From Rhizomys pruinosus (Eukaryota; Chordata; Mammalia; Rodentia; Spalacidae): a stretch of 64,000 bases of DNA. A program made the translations under genes and the position numbers. Each line of letters starts with the position of its first letter. The stretch's first letter is position 1. The stretch spans positions 310,001 through 374,000 of the forward strand of contig VZQC01006270.1 of NCBI GenBank assembly GCA_009823505.1. The letters are read 5' to 3'. The notes beneath the pieces were generated by a model. The model was not told the origin of the DNA, ran no database searches, and saw nothing but the letters and a program-made list of their open reading frames with translations. Below, piece by piece: positions 10,022 through 20,936 of the stretch.

Positions 10022-10226
10022 TTTTTTTTTTTTTTTTTTTTTTTTTGTCCTTCCGAGACGGTCCTCCCTGAGCCCCAGCCCTCCTAGAATTCGATATGTA
10101 GACCAGGCTGGTCATGAACTCACAGAGATCCACCTGCCTCTGTCTCTGCCTCTGCCTCTGCCTCTGCCTCTCGAGTGCTGGGATTAGAGGCATGCACCAC
10201 CACGCCCCGTTCTCATCTGATTCTTT
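10022..10226 (-). mobile_element. B1 SINE with internal (CCTCTG)n expansion
   Basis: A T-run is followed by GTCCTTCCGAGACGG. A CTCTGC hexamer run lies at about 10136-10174, where a normal B1 has one or two units. The right flank TCATCTGATTCTTT (10213-10226) is its target-site duplication, matched to the left by CATCTTGATCTTT. Confidence 0.9.
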
Positions 10227-11138
10227 ACTCCTTATAGAGTCCATCTGGCTATTAATAGAAGTTATATTTTCTTATTGAACCCCTGGGACTGTTTCATGCC
10301 AGGCCACTCAGGAAATGACCCTTCCAGGAATCTACAGAGCAAGAGTTGAAGTGAGCAAGTACAGAATGTGGTAAAGCAATTTACCAGCAAAGGAGAAAAA
10401 CAAGTCTAGGTATCTGGATGGGAAAAATAGAGAAAGAGCCTAAGACAATGGCAAAGTCTTTCCTCCACCAGACCTGGTAAATTTGCTAGAAATGTTAGCA
10501 TCCTGGGAGACCAGAGTTCTTTAGAACAGTGGCATCGGGGGGGTTGAGCCGCTATCCTCTTTTGAACATATAGCGTGCGAGACATTGGAAGACGCGACTG
10601 AAAATGGCAAGCTGCCCACAGAAGACAGGCCACCAGCCTCCCGTAGGGCTTACACACTGAAGGGAATGAAGTGCCAGGGAGGGAATTCCACAGGGTTCCG
10701 CCATGCAGTGCCCCTCAGGCAGGCTGCCCTGGCCGCCTCCACCCTTCCCTGAATCCTTTCTAAAAATGGCATCTGTATTTAGGTATGGCCTCAGGGACAG
10801 TCTTAGAGATAACATGGTGATGAGCCTCAGATCTGTGTGGTGTCCTCTCGAGCTGTTCTGAAGCAAGCTCTCCTACAGATGTAATTATCTGCGAGGGGAG
10901 ACAAGCTATGGTGTTGGGGTGCTGCCAGCTAGGCGGGTAGTGCCCCTCAGGGACTAAGTCTTCAGGGTAGGATCAGGCTCCTGGGCTGCCAGGCAGGCAG
11001 GGCCGAGGGTCCAGGTTGAGGAAAAGCTGTAGGCTCTTATCCAGCTCTTATCCAGGTCCCTCATGCTGTGAGGCAGGTCTCTGTCTCCTTCTAGAGGACA
11101 CCCTAAATTGTGTGCCAAACTATGGCAGGGTAGGGGCT
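10227..11138. other. Low-copy upstream DNA, no gene seen
   Basis: No repeat or exon was recognised. In other mammals Rab17 lies upstream of Lrrfip1 in the opposite direction, but no Rab GTPase motif is visible here. Confidence 0.5.
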
Positions 11139-11139
11139 G

Positions 11140-11462
11140 TGAGCTAAATGCTGATATCCCTCTAAAATCCCTGTTGGGACCTAATGTCCAGTGCATCTGT
11201 ATTCAAGGGTAGGCTCTGTGAAGGGTAGGCAGGCCATGAGGATGGACCCCTCATGAATGGATAAATGCCCTCTCAGTAGAGGCCTGGGTGACCTGACTGT
11301 GACCTCTCCATCAGGTGAGGACTCACAGGAGCCATGCTCTGCGCCTAGATCTTGCACACCCCATCCCAGCCTCCAGAAGTCAGAGAAGTAAATTGCTGTT
11401 GTTTTACAAAACACTCAGTCTTGTTAAGTATTTTGTTATAGCAAACAGACCAAGACAGCAGG
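11140..11462 (+). mobile_element. MaLR/MLT1-like solo LTR remnant
   Basis: It shows CCCCTCATGAATGGATAAAT, CATCCCAGCCTCCAGAA, a polyadenylation-like CAGAGAAGTAAATTGCTG region and a terminal TTTTGTTATAGCAAACAGAC. These are typical of MaLR LTRs. No internal region is present. Confidence 0.75.
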
Positions 11463-11580
11463 GTCTTTGTTTTCACCTCGAAGGGAAGAACTGAGAGACT
11501 GGGAGAATCAGGTGGTGACAGAGCACTTGGTTAGCTGGTATGGAGCCTGGATGTAGTACCTTGAAAGGAACTGGGAGATG

Positions 11581-11585
11581 GAGAG

Positions 11586-11629
<44 letters not shown>
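11581..11629. repeat. (GA)n microsatellite
   Basis: An almost pure AG run broken once by AAAG. Confidence 0.95.
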
Positions 11630-13440
11630 TTGGGGCATGAGCCCATACCAAGGAGTTCTTGACATTTTAAGGCCATCTGTGGCACTGAGTCTGAGGACTC
11701 CAAAATGTGGCTCTTTCCTGGAGGTGAGCAGAGGCCGAACTAGACTCGTTGCTCAAGACCCATCGAGCAGCAGCACACGACCCTTGGGGAGGGGTGTGAA
11801 AGAACAAGCGTGCGGCATTCAGCTCCACTCCCCTCACCAGCACATCACTGTGGAAAAATTTCAATAGTAGAATAAAAAGTAGCATATGATCTGAAGAAGA
11901 CCAAGGAGGAGAAGGAGGAAGGAAGGGGAAGGTACTAGAGTCAGGCTGACCTCTCCCAGAAGGAAGATGCTGGAACTTGGACCTGGCTTTGGATAAGGAG
12001 CGTCCAGCATCTCCTTAGCCTGGAGAGGGCAGCACTGGGCCTGCTCTTTCTTGATTGTTTCCCAGTGGACATCAGGTGTGGAGCAGGTGTGGGTGAAGAA
12101 GGAACAAGATGGTGGGACGCAGCCTTTGGAGACATGGGTCATCTCAGTGCACCTTGGCTAAGGAAAGGATGAGCAGCTTCCAGACAGCCTGACACAGGAA
12201 GATAGCGCTTATTCTCCAACCAGGATTGTGTCATTTAAGGAGTATGAGGGTCCACAGTCAACAGGTATTTCCCTTGTGCCTACAATGTGCTGGATGGGGC
12301 ACCTGCTTTGGAAGGACGGTGGTAGCTACCGCCACACTGCAGGGTCAACGAGGCTGGGTCTGCTCACACCCTGAGCAGTCACTCCAACTGCTTCCTGTCT
12401 TTTCCCTGGTACACTTCCAACGGCTTCACTTCCGTTTTCACAGACGCTTCCTAAGGACTTGCGCCATCTAGTCGTGCTACTTGGTTGGTCACCCTCTCTC
12501 TGGTCCTCTTCCAGGTCCAGCCACTTCGAAGTTCACCCCAAACCTCAGACACTGCAGCGTGTCTCGCAGCCTGAACACCTGCAGTTACCTTGTCTATTGA
12601 CAGTGGACTCAGGCAGCAGGCTAGGGAGGTGAACCAAGTCCTTCAGGCCTTGCCTAGCCTGCTGGTTCACCGTGGTTCACCGTGGTTCTCCTTGCCTAGC
12701 CCCAGGGCGGCCTTCTATCCTCCCCCTGGGAGCAGATGGAGAATTTCATAAGGTAAGTTTGTTATTTTCACTGACTTTGTATGCAGAGCAGGGGATGTGG
12801 CCAGCCTTCCCAGAAGTTGGGCACATGAGTCAAGTGGCCAGTCCTCACTCTCAGAGGGCAGAAGTGATGTGAGCCCAAGGCTGGATGTGTACAGGACTCC
12901 AGATACCCTCAGGATGGTCCCAAGGGAGGGTGCTAGGAGAGCCCTTGGGAGCCCCTGGGACCAGGGATGCCCACCCTAAGGCACCTGGTCCTCAGAGCCC
13001 GTTTTTTACTCCCTGTGGTTGGACCCCTACCCTCAGTCCCTTGGGTAGGGACACCAGCCTTGAGCATATCCACATACCCAGCGCCACTCCAAAGTGCAAA
13101 CTCCTCCCTGCCCTCTAATCCACTGAAAGCCTTCTTTACGTCCCGTCCCCCTACACACGGAGGGTCCGGCGTTGCCCGCAGTTCCCAAGCATTGTGCCCT
13201 CAACAGCTCATGCCTCAGCCCTTGAAGGCTCAGGCTAACAACAGCTCATGCCGGTGCGTGCGCCCATCCCACCCTGGTCTCTATGCCCTCATGCCCGCTG
13301 TCCTTAGTGTTCGTAATTTACCTCATCAGTCTCCTACTCCTAGCATCCCGGACCCTTGGTCCGCACCTACAAGAGGAGTCCTTTGTGGGTTTCAGTCAAT
13401 CTCAGCCCTGCCTCCCCAGCAACTGCCTGGTCTTGGACCA
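11630..13440. other. Low-copy upstream DNA, no gene seen
   Basis: It contains a purine-rich patch (11893-11930) and a small 11-bp tandem of GGTTCACCGT near 12664-12690. GC content rises toward the promoter. The long open frames here (for example 12967-13716) are proline/serine-rich GC artefacts. Confidence 0.5.
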
Positions 13441-13460
13441 GGGCGCCCCCTGTTCACTGC

Positions 13461-13645
13461 GTCTCTGTCCCCAGCCTCTTCACTGTCCCAGTCCCAGTCC
13501 CAGCATCTCCATCACCACCTCGCGTTCTTGCGCCCCTCCTCGCCACCCTCAGGTCCCCATGTCCCTGTCCCCAGCCTCTTCACCGTCCCAGTCCCAGTGT
13601 CTCCATCACCACCCCGCGTCCCTGCGCCCCACCTCGCCGTCCCGG
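13461..13645. repeat. 100-bp tandem duplication in the promoter flank
   Basis: The block starting CTGTCCCCAGCCTCTT at 13465 recurs at 13565, exactly 100 bp later. Homology continues through CATCACCACC and CTCGCC segments, with a 6-bp CCCAGT length difference and a few substitutions. About 1.8 units lie directly upstream of the CpG island core. Confidence 0.85.
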
Positions 13646-13712
13646 GGATCCCCGCGGTCCCGGCCCCCAGCCCCCCGCGTCCCCGCGTCTCCGGCCCCGC
13701 GCAGCTGACGCC

Positions 13713-13797
13713 ATGACGCCGCGGCGGAGCGAGGGGCGGAGCGGGCCGGCGGGGAGAGCGGCTGGAGACCGGTCCCGCAGCAGCTGCGCCGCGGCGG
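13713..13797 (+). promoter_or_regulatory. Upstream ATG overlapping the Lrrfip1 start
   Basis: An ATG at 13713 opens a frame (MTPRRSEGRSG...) that differs from the Lrrfip1 frame and runs across its start codon. If transcription begins upstream of 13713, this would be an overlapping upstream ORF that lowers initiation at the main start. Whether it is in the mRNA depends on the unknown transcription start. Confidence 0.4.
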
Positions 13798-13893
13798 ATG
13801 GACATGGGCACGCAGGGATCGGGGCGCAAGCGGCTCCCCAACCGGGAGCGGCTGACGGCGGAGGACGACGCGCTGAACCTGATCGCGCGCGAG
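13798..13893 (+). CDS. Lrrfip1: Lrrfip1 first coding exon (alternative N-terminus isoform)
   Basis: The exon encodes 32 residues beginning MDMGTQGSGRKRLP and ending with IARE. It closes in phase 0 at a textbook donor (GAG then GTGAGTG). From memory this matches the N-terminus of the LRRFIP1 isoform in which the next exon continues into the AEARLAAKRAARAEAR helix. The paralogue LRRFIP2 has the related start MGTPASGRKRTP. LRRFIP1 is a mainly cytosolic coiled-coil protein that binds Flightless-I. It has been described as a nucleic-acid sensor and beta-catenin co-activator in type I interferon responses, and also as a GC-rich-DNA-binding repressor (GCF2). The exon lies inside a CpG island. Only this exon is visible; the rest of the protein must lie beyond 64000. 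The first ATG (13798) has C at -3 and G at +4. The in-frame ATG at codon 3 (13804) has G at -3 and G at +4 and aligns with the LRRFIP2 start. Position 28 is Leu where I remember Gln in human. Confidence 0.85.
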
Positions 13894-13902
13894 GTGAGTG
13901 CG
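13894..13902 (+). other. Lrrfip1: Splice donor of Lrrfip1 exon 1
   Basis: GTGAGTGCG directly follows the GAG codon for residue 32. The match to the GTRAGT donor consensus is full, and the exon ends in phase 0, which fits an isoform that resumes with an Ala codon. Confidence 0.85.
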
Positions 13903-14250
13903 GCGGGGCCTGGGCGGGGCCGCGAGTCGCAGCTGTCAGCGTCGCCCGCGGTCCGGGGCAGCGCTGGGGCCCGGCCCCGCGGGACAGCACGCTGGGCCCC
14001 CGGCCCCGGGACCGTGGACCCGCCCGGGCTGGTCCTCTGCGCCCGCGACACACCGGGGCGCTGCCACCCGCCGCCCCGCCCCCTGTCCTGGTGCGGCCGC
14101 TGGAGCATGGACCCGCGAACAGGGCCACCAGGGGCTCAGGGTGGCCGGGCCTGGCCAAGTGCGGACCCTCATTGTTGCCTGCGCTGGGGTGGAAGGGGTC
14201 AGGCTCGCCCTGCAGGCCGGGGTCGGCCCCAGAGCCCACATGGCCCTGCC

Positions 14251-16020
14251 GAAATGGCCGTTTGTTCCCAGTTGCCACCCAGGGATCAGCTTGGGGTCAC
14301 CGTGAATCCAATCCGGTGTGTTGACCAACCTGAACGTGGCGGGGTGTGGTGGTGGGGCATGTTTGCAGGTTTGATCAAAGTTTCTGGGCAGTTTACCACA
14401 ATGGCAATCCCGCTTGCTAATGAACTTCACGTGCGACAAACGGGGCGCACGGGTGTGCGTGTCTGCACAAACGTCTGGTTTTCTTCCACAAAGATGCAGC
14501 CTTCAGACTGCAACAGCATGCGTGACACGTGGGAGGGGACTACAGCGAACTGGTGGCAGCAGATCTGGGGGAGGGGAGATTGTTTGGACGCAGGCTGGAC
14601 AAAGGAGTCAGAGAAATCTGTATTTTTCCCTGTATCCTTTGGGCTGTGTGTCCTATGCATGGATTAACTAAAAAGAATGTCCATGCAGGTGCAGCCCAGG
14701 CACCGCTCCCCCCATGTTTTGAGTGTGGGTTGAAATGGAGAGTTAGCCTACACGTTATTTCCACGTGGAGAAACCTCCCTGCAATTTAGGCCTCAGTCAC
14801 ATTGGTCAGGTCACGACTGGGGTCTGCCGCAGAGCCCGCTTTTCACTGTTTGCAGTTGCAAGTGCCTGATTTCATGTTTATGGATACTGGGCAATTGATA
14901 TGTGCAGAACATTGAATGATAAAGAAACAGTTTGCTTCTTAGGAGGTAGGAGAGGGCTTTTCAGCCAATTCCTATTCATCCTCTAAACCCCAGGATATCT
15001 CCCATGTTGTTCCAGGCAGGGGTCTCCCTGCCCCTAGCTGCCACCCCTCAGCTCTCTGTCTGCACCTGGTGCTGGAGACAGACTGTCTCATTGTTAGTTG
15101 GTCATTGTAGAAGTGCCACCCAGGCAAGCATTGTCTTACTCCTAGAGCCAGGCAGCAGAGTAGGTGGTTGATGGCATCTGTTAAATTAATTAATAAAAGA
15201 AGTCCAAGATACTTAAAGGATCTTTGGCTAAATACAGACATTTGCTAAACGTAGTGGCTTGAATATAATTCCCTGGTGATGACAGTCTCTTATGTGCACA
15301 TGTGACCATACAGGGAGCAAATGTTCCCTTGGAGGGCCACAGTGCCCCACAAGTCCTGGTGGTTATGAGACAGAGGAATGAGGAGAATGAGAGACCCACA
15401 AGTCGGCCTCTTATCGGCTGGTTTTTATAAAAATAGATTGAAGGAGCGGCCAGGGAACAGGCCTGCCTTGCATCCAGGGAGCCGCTGCAGTCAGCAGTTA
15501 TAAAGCCAGACAGGAGTCAGTCCACTGTGCCATAGCCGCCTCCCCCAGGCCCCTCTAAGCCCTGGTCCCATCTCTGAAGGGGGAAGAACTCTGTGAGGCT
15601 ATGAGGAGTAGTGAGGGAACAGAAGCAAAGTGTGTCCAACCCCTCAGGGAAGTGGGTTCAGCCCCCACATACCCCTCAACCCCCAGTGAAAGCCAGCCAC
15701 AGATGTGACCCTTACCAGGCCCAAGTGGCATTCATTGATAAGATTGGAAGGAGCAGGTGTGATGCTGTCTAATCTTCTACAAATAGAATTCTGTTGTCCA
15801 ACTGTGAAATTAGGAGCAATATTCAGATGATAAATTTCTAGTCCCTGAATTCTTGAGAGTTCTTCTGGACATTGGCAAACTTGTCTCAAGTTCAGTTCTT
15901 TATAATTCACTCTTTAATCTATGGTCATGGCCATGATGTCCAAAGCCTAAGCAGTCCAGGGAATCAGGGGAAGGATCCACCTGGGAAGGATCTGCCCTCA
16001 AGGAGATGGATCAGAAAGAG
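14251..16020. other. Low-copy start of intron 1
   Basis: It has no recognisable repeats. A MEF2-like word (TTATAAAAATAG, about 15426-15437) lies in a repeat-free stretch and could be regulatory; this is speculative. Confidence 0.4.
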
Positions 16021-16021
16021 T

Positions 16022-16130
16022 TCTGGTGGGATGTTGTACATGCCCTTGTATCCTAGCACTGAGGCACTGAGACAGGAGGATCCAGAGTTGGAGGTCAGTC
16101 CAGGGTACATAGTGAGACTCTCAAAAAAGC
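16022..16130 (+). mobile_element. Old B1-like SINE
   Basis: It is a degenerate B1 body (GTATCCTAGCACTGAGGC, GAGACAGGAGGATCC, GTACATAGTGAGACTC). Confidence 0.65.
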
Positions 16131-19100
16131 AAGAGAGGAGTTTGGACCTGTAGGTCAGCAGGGCTTGTAGGAGACAAGGGTCTGGTCTGAGGGTTTTGGA
16201 TAGGTCTGAAGGTTTGGAAATGACAGAGAATTCCAGCTCTTAGCTGGCACTGCTTCTTGGAGGAAGTGGCATTTTGAATTCTTGAAGGATGTGCCTGTCA
16301 GCCAGATGACTTGGCTACTAGGACAGCAAACCCTGACAACTTCATCTAGATAAGGGGTACCTGCTGGCATAGCACAGGAACCCCGGGGCATGGCAGGATT
16401 TCCTGCCCACCTTCCCATCAGACAGGGCCTGTCTGGACACCACTGGCTCCTGCACACTGGCCTTGTCTACAAGGCTGCATGGTATGTGGAGTCTCACTGG
16501 CCTCAGGATCCACAAAGGAGGTCTTCCCAAGCTGGCCCTCTGAGCCATGTGGTTCCCCCGTCTGCCTTTCCCCAGAGAATTAGAAGCTTCTCTCTGTGGA
16601 GCCTCAGCAGTCTCCATGGAGCTCCTGTGTCAAACTCTGGGACCACAAGATGGCTGGCTTCCATGCAGCAACTGTGGCAAGAAAGGGCAGCCCATGCCTA
16701 GCCTGGAACTGGGAGGGTGGGAGCAACTTGCCCTCAATCCCGTAGGAAGTTGTGCAGGGATGAATGGAGAAAGTGACAGAAGAGGAGTGTCTCCAGTACA
16801 TAAGTGGAGATTCTGGGCCAAGGCCATCAGAAGGCCTGACTCATGGGGGCTGGAGCCACCTACTGGAAGCGGATAGAGGCTCAGCTCCCCTGGGGTCTGT
16901 ACCTTCACAGTGGGTGGGAGCACTGCATCCTGCATCTGGACAGAGGTGTTTACTAAGCTCTCAGAAGGTAAATTCATAGGCTTAGTCTTCCTTCCTTCCA
17001 CAAGGGCTCTTCTGCCAGGAGCTTTGGGAGCGCCTGAATTTCTCCTTTAGTACTCTGTCATTGAACAGAATTATGTCATGGAGTCGCCTACACTCTCTGC
17101 CAGAGGCAATTCACTGTCCCCTCCAGAGGAGAGCTCATGGCCAGCCCTTTCCCACCATAGTCACCACAGCAGAATTCATGCGCATTTATCTGCTGAGCCA
17201 GTGGAGACATCTCTTTGTATAGAGAGTTGGCTCCTCCCTCTCTGGCCCACATGAGACCCCACTCCTCACTCAGGCCAGAGCAGGAAAGGAATGGGGGCTT
17301 TGGTCCATAAACCTCTGGTTCAAGGAACCCACCATGATTACATCATCCAGGCATATTGTAATCTGGGAGTGTTAGATGTTCAAGGCTCACACCCCCCCCC
17401 ATACCCCACCTTCACTGGGGCACAGCTCCTGGCAGGAGGAGGGAGAGAGTCCACCAGCCACAGCATAGCCAGAGGAGCAGCCTTTCAGCCATTGGATTAC
17501 ACAGGTGAGATGGAGAATATGCACCTTTTATGTCTGGCTCTCAGACCTTCCTGTTCTGAGCTCACAGCTGGATCAGGCTCATGGCACATGCGTGCACACA
17601 CACACTCATATGCACTCACATGTGTGCATGCATATACACACATATACATTCACACATGTGTGTATGTATACACACATTCTGCTGAGCCCCTGCTCTGTCC
17701 TGCCTGCCTCGCCTCCCGCAGGAAACCACTGTCGACACATACCTACCGCAGGCTGTTTCTGGGGAGCCTGCTGTGAACACCACCTCCATGTCGGGCAGTC
17801 CCACCAAGACAATTCTAAGCCCCTTTCCGGTTTGCTCTTTTCTGCTCGTCCTTCCCAAGTAGCCCCAGAGCTCAGCCTGTGTGGAGGGACCCTGGCTGTT
17901 CCTATGCTCAAGGCCATTCCAGGCCGTGCTGGGCTACAGTGCATTTGTGAGTCTAGCTCAGCCTGAACCCTTCACCCTCCCTGCCTTCAGCACCACGCTG
18001 GTCTACCTCCCCTGGATTGAAGGGTCTTGGATGAAATCTCAGTTGCCATGACACACTTCCAGCATCTGTCACAGGTCCCGTGCCCCTCTTCTGTGAGAGC
18101 ACACTGTGTCCAGCCACTGACTGATGCAATGGAGAGATGGTCCTTGTTGCTGCCCAGCCGCTTGACTTGAACCATCACCTTTGTGCCTTTGTGCCTTTGT
18201 TTTCTGAGAGTAGTTGACCAAAAAAAAACCCTACTGGACATTGACTGGCTGTGTTATTGTCCAGAGTGGTCAGTACTTGGCAGTCACAAAGTGATGGTGC
18301 CCATCTTTCCACAGGGTAGGAGAACATGAGAACGTTCAGTGTCCAACATGAAGAGCTGCCTCTCAAGTAACTAACACAGCCATCTGGGTGGTCACCCTAA
18401 GAGAGACAGATCTTGGTAGTCATCTGTGAAGCACTGGGAGTTGGATAAGACGAGGTTCCTGGGCCTTGGGCCTTTGTGATTTCCAAAGGATGGAAGAGGC
18501 TGGAGAGGAAGTCAGAGCCTCAGTTGGACAGGCCAGCTGTCTCTGGTGGCCCCTGGTCCCACCCACAGCTATTTCCGTCAGAGCCAGCTGTCTCCTCCTC
18601 CATCTGTGGATTCTCACTGACTCCTGGCTCTGCACTCAGGGTTGGGATCTGTCTATGAAGACTGCAGTGAGTAGGTGGTGTGGTGGAAACCAGGGTCCTG
18701 GAGCATAGCCACGCCTGTTGCCTTCAAGCCCCAGCATGGTTTAGGGCAGGAAAGGAGCAGGTGGGGCCAGAGGCTGCTGTTGAAGTCCACGATGAGCTGG
18801 CTGTTCTCAGATGCTTCATCCTGTAAGCACTCTATGCCCAGTCAGAAGAGCTCAGAGTCTCCGATGCCCTATACAAGACTCCATCACAGATGATGCCCCA
18901 CAGTTAGGCCAACTTCTGTCCCTGGGATTGCTGTCCCCAACTGACCGCCAGCTATCGATATCACCTTTCATGAGCAGGCTCATGTTCTCTGCCTTCCTGT
19001 GTCTAGAACCTTCCTTTTACATTCTTTCATCTGTAAAATTCTAATTTTTGTTTCACCAAGCTAAAATACCCGGTTTCGCCATGGCAGTGTCCTCTGGCCA

Positions 19101-20545
19101 TGGTCCGCGAGCTGGGCACATTGGACCCGCCTGTCTTCTAGTGAAAACCTTCCAGTGCATTCGTACTTCACCCTGCGAGAGCCAAACCCTTCAAAGGCCG
19201 TAAGACCTTAAGTATCTGCTGGTTATTTCCATTTTCATAAGTATTATCCATTCAAGTAGATGTGCTATTGCTTATTAGAATATTACTTATAAAATACTGT
19301 TCATGGACGTATCAATTTCAGATGCTATCTGTTTGCTTCCTGAGTTGAAACGATGAGAATATTCATGGATTCAAGTTAGTCTGTCTCTTCTTTTCATTTA
19401 GATTCTTCACCTGTCTACATATCTGTGGTGTGTACTTCTTATCTCTTCACAGATGTTTCAGCAGAACCTTTTCTGTCTGATCTATAATTCTGTCTTATCT
19501 ATAATTAAACTAGTCAGATAACCTCACTTCTGACTGCCCCCCCCCACCTGCCCAGTTGGGTCTGGTGACTCGGGCACTGCCTGTACCTCTCACTCCCTTT
19601 TCTAAGTTCTGATAGTCCCTTTGCCCTTTTTTGGGCCAGGGTGGGGGGTTGTAGATTGTATGTTTTCTCGATCTTGGATTGCTACTTACTTTGCTGAAAT
19701 GCATCCTTCAGTTACTTCGTGAATGAGATACCTTTTCCAAATGTTTGCATATGAAAAATAATTTGTTGTGTGCTCACACTTGATTAGTACTTTGGTTGTA
19801 CATAGAGGTTAAAAATAATTTCCCAAAGAATGACAAGGATTTCTATGTGTCCTTTGAAATGGATTCCAATTTGTGTTGTTAATTGAAAAGAGCCATGTGC
19901 AGAGGTACAAGCAGCAAACTGGCCTGTGGAGGAAAGGCTGTAATTTGCTTGCATTCACTGCCAGAGTCACAGTAAGGGAGTGTGGGAAGTGGATATATGC
20001 AGGCTTGTCAAGGGCAACTTTCCATATTCGATATTTGAACCATGTGACTATTCTACCTATTCACAAGTTAGCTAGTCCATGTGGAAAAGTAAAATGGAAA
20101 ACTAGTCTCTATCCTCATCTTAAGGTGTTTCCCTGGTTCATTCTAGCGTTTGCGGTGTTCTGAGAACTGTGGTGCCTTATGTATGCTCAGTGTCGTCAGT
20201 AATATCCAAATGCCATGATGGTCTCCTTACCCTTAGCGTCTTGGACTCTCACCATTTATTGAGCACCATTGGCTCCCCTCAATCCAGAAGTGACTGCCCT
20301 AGAGTTCTGAGACTTCCCAGGTTGTTCTTCAAGCCCACCTCTAGGTTCTCTCTGCTGGACATTCTTGGTGTCTGCATAGAACTTCCTTCTCATCCTAACT
20401 TTCTGGACTTGTCTGTGACAGGACTCAGCTTACTCTTCCACCCATATTGAATCTGGCCTGTGCTATTTTTAGTTTTAATTTGAGTCTTCCTTTCCCCCAC
20501 CCCTTCCCTTCATCCTCTTCTTCCTTCTTTGTGAGTCTTCATTTA
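16131..20545. other. Low-copy intronic DNA
   Basis: No exon was recognised. It holds a C-run near 17390-17400, a mixed CA/TG/TATA tract at 17585-17682 and a short TTTGTGCC triplication near 18178-18200. The rest shows nothing I can name. Confidence 0.45.
17585..17682. repeat. Imperfect CA/TG-rich tract
   Basis: Alternating purine-pyrimidine DNA mixing CACACA, CATGTGTGCATG and TATACACA words. Confidence 0.85.
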
Positions 20546-20549
20546 CCTT

Positions 20550-20724
20550 TTTAAAAATTATGTTTACTTATTCATCTATGTGTGTCTATGTGCGCATCCT
20601 GCAGCCTGCAGGTAGAAATCAGAAGATCACGTTCCTCCTTCCACCATGTGGATTCTGGGGATCAGACACAGGTTGGCAGGCTTGGCAGCAAGCACCTTTA
20701 CCTACTAAGCCATCTTATAGCCCT
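20550..20724 (-). mobile_element. B3A-class SINE
   Basis: It carries CCACCATGTGGATTCTGGGG, the GCTTGGCAGCAAGCACCTTT anticodon-side word and CTAAGCCATCTTATAGCCC. Confidence 0.75.
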
Positions 20725-20737
20725 CTTTTAGCTTTTT

Positions 20738-20740
<3 letters not shown>

Positions 20741-20778
<38 letters not shown>
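20741..20778. repeat. (CT)n microsatellite
   Basis: A TC run followed by a degenerate pyrimidine tract. Confidence 0.95.
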
Positions 20779-20780
<2 letters not shown>

Positions 20781-20799
20781 TCCTTCCCTCTTTCTCTCC

Positions 20800-20875
20800 C
20801 TGCCTCCATTCACACACAGGGTCTCACTCTGTCATCTAGGCTGGTCTCAAACCCTCAAATCTCCTGCAAAGCAGG
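20800..20875 (-). mobile_element. Old B1-like fragment
   Basis: CAGGGTCTCACTCTGTCATC and GGCTGGTCTCAAACC are the decayed B1 right-hand words. Confidence 0.5.
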
Positions 20876-20936
20876 GAACTCTCACTAGCTTGTCCTTTCC
20901 TTAAAGTGAAATAGTTTTAAAAAGAACCATAAGCTT

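Larger units (their letters stand above)
5395..10046. repeat. Copy B of the duplicated block, indel-rich
   Basis: It is collinear with copy A. Long stretches (about 7225-7605 and 8455-8960) are almost identical to 1645-2020 and 2795-3300. Others (5395-7200, 7745-8460, 8980-9570) carry frequent single-base insertions and deletions, many in homopolymers and simple repeats. The pattern resembles uncorrected long-read sequence more than evolutionary divergence. Confidence 0.85.
13430..14250. promoter_or_regulatory. Lrrfip1: CpG island promoter of Lrrfip1
   Basis: GC-rich DNA with many CpGs is densest from about 13620 to 14130 and is the only such island in the window. It has no TATA box in the expected place. 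It contains GC-box-like sites (GGGGCGGAG near 13731, GGGCGGGGC at 13911-13919) and two TGACG half-sites between 13705 and 13718. It covers the 5' UTR, exon 1 and the start of intron 1. The transcription start cannot be placed from sequence alone. Confidence 0.8.

Noticed and set aside
12967..13716. 249-codon proline/serine-rich open frame before Lrrfip1
   Set aside because: It lies in GC/pyrimidine-rich DNA including the 100-bp tandem repeat. Other frames and the opposite strand are equally open, and no protein family is recognisable.
13356..14324. 322-codon frame across the promoter
   Set aside because: It runs through the CpG island and the Lrrfip1 exon in the wrong frame; length is due to GC bias. 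Only its ATG at 13713 is kept as a possible upstream start.
13798..14667. 289-codon extension of the Lrrfip1 frame
   Set aside because: The first 32 codons are the real exon; after the GTGAGTG donor the frame is intron.
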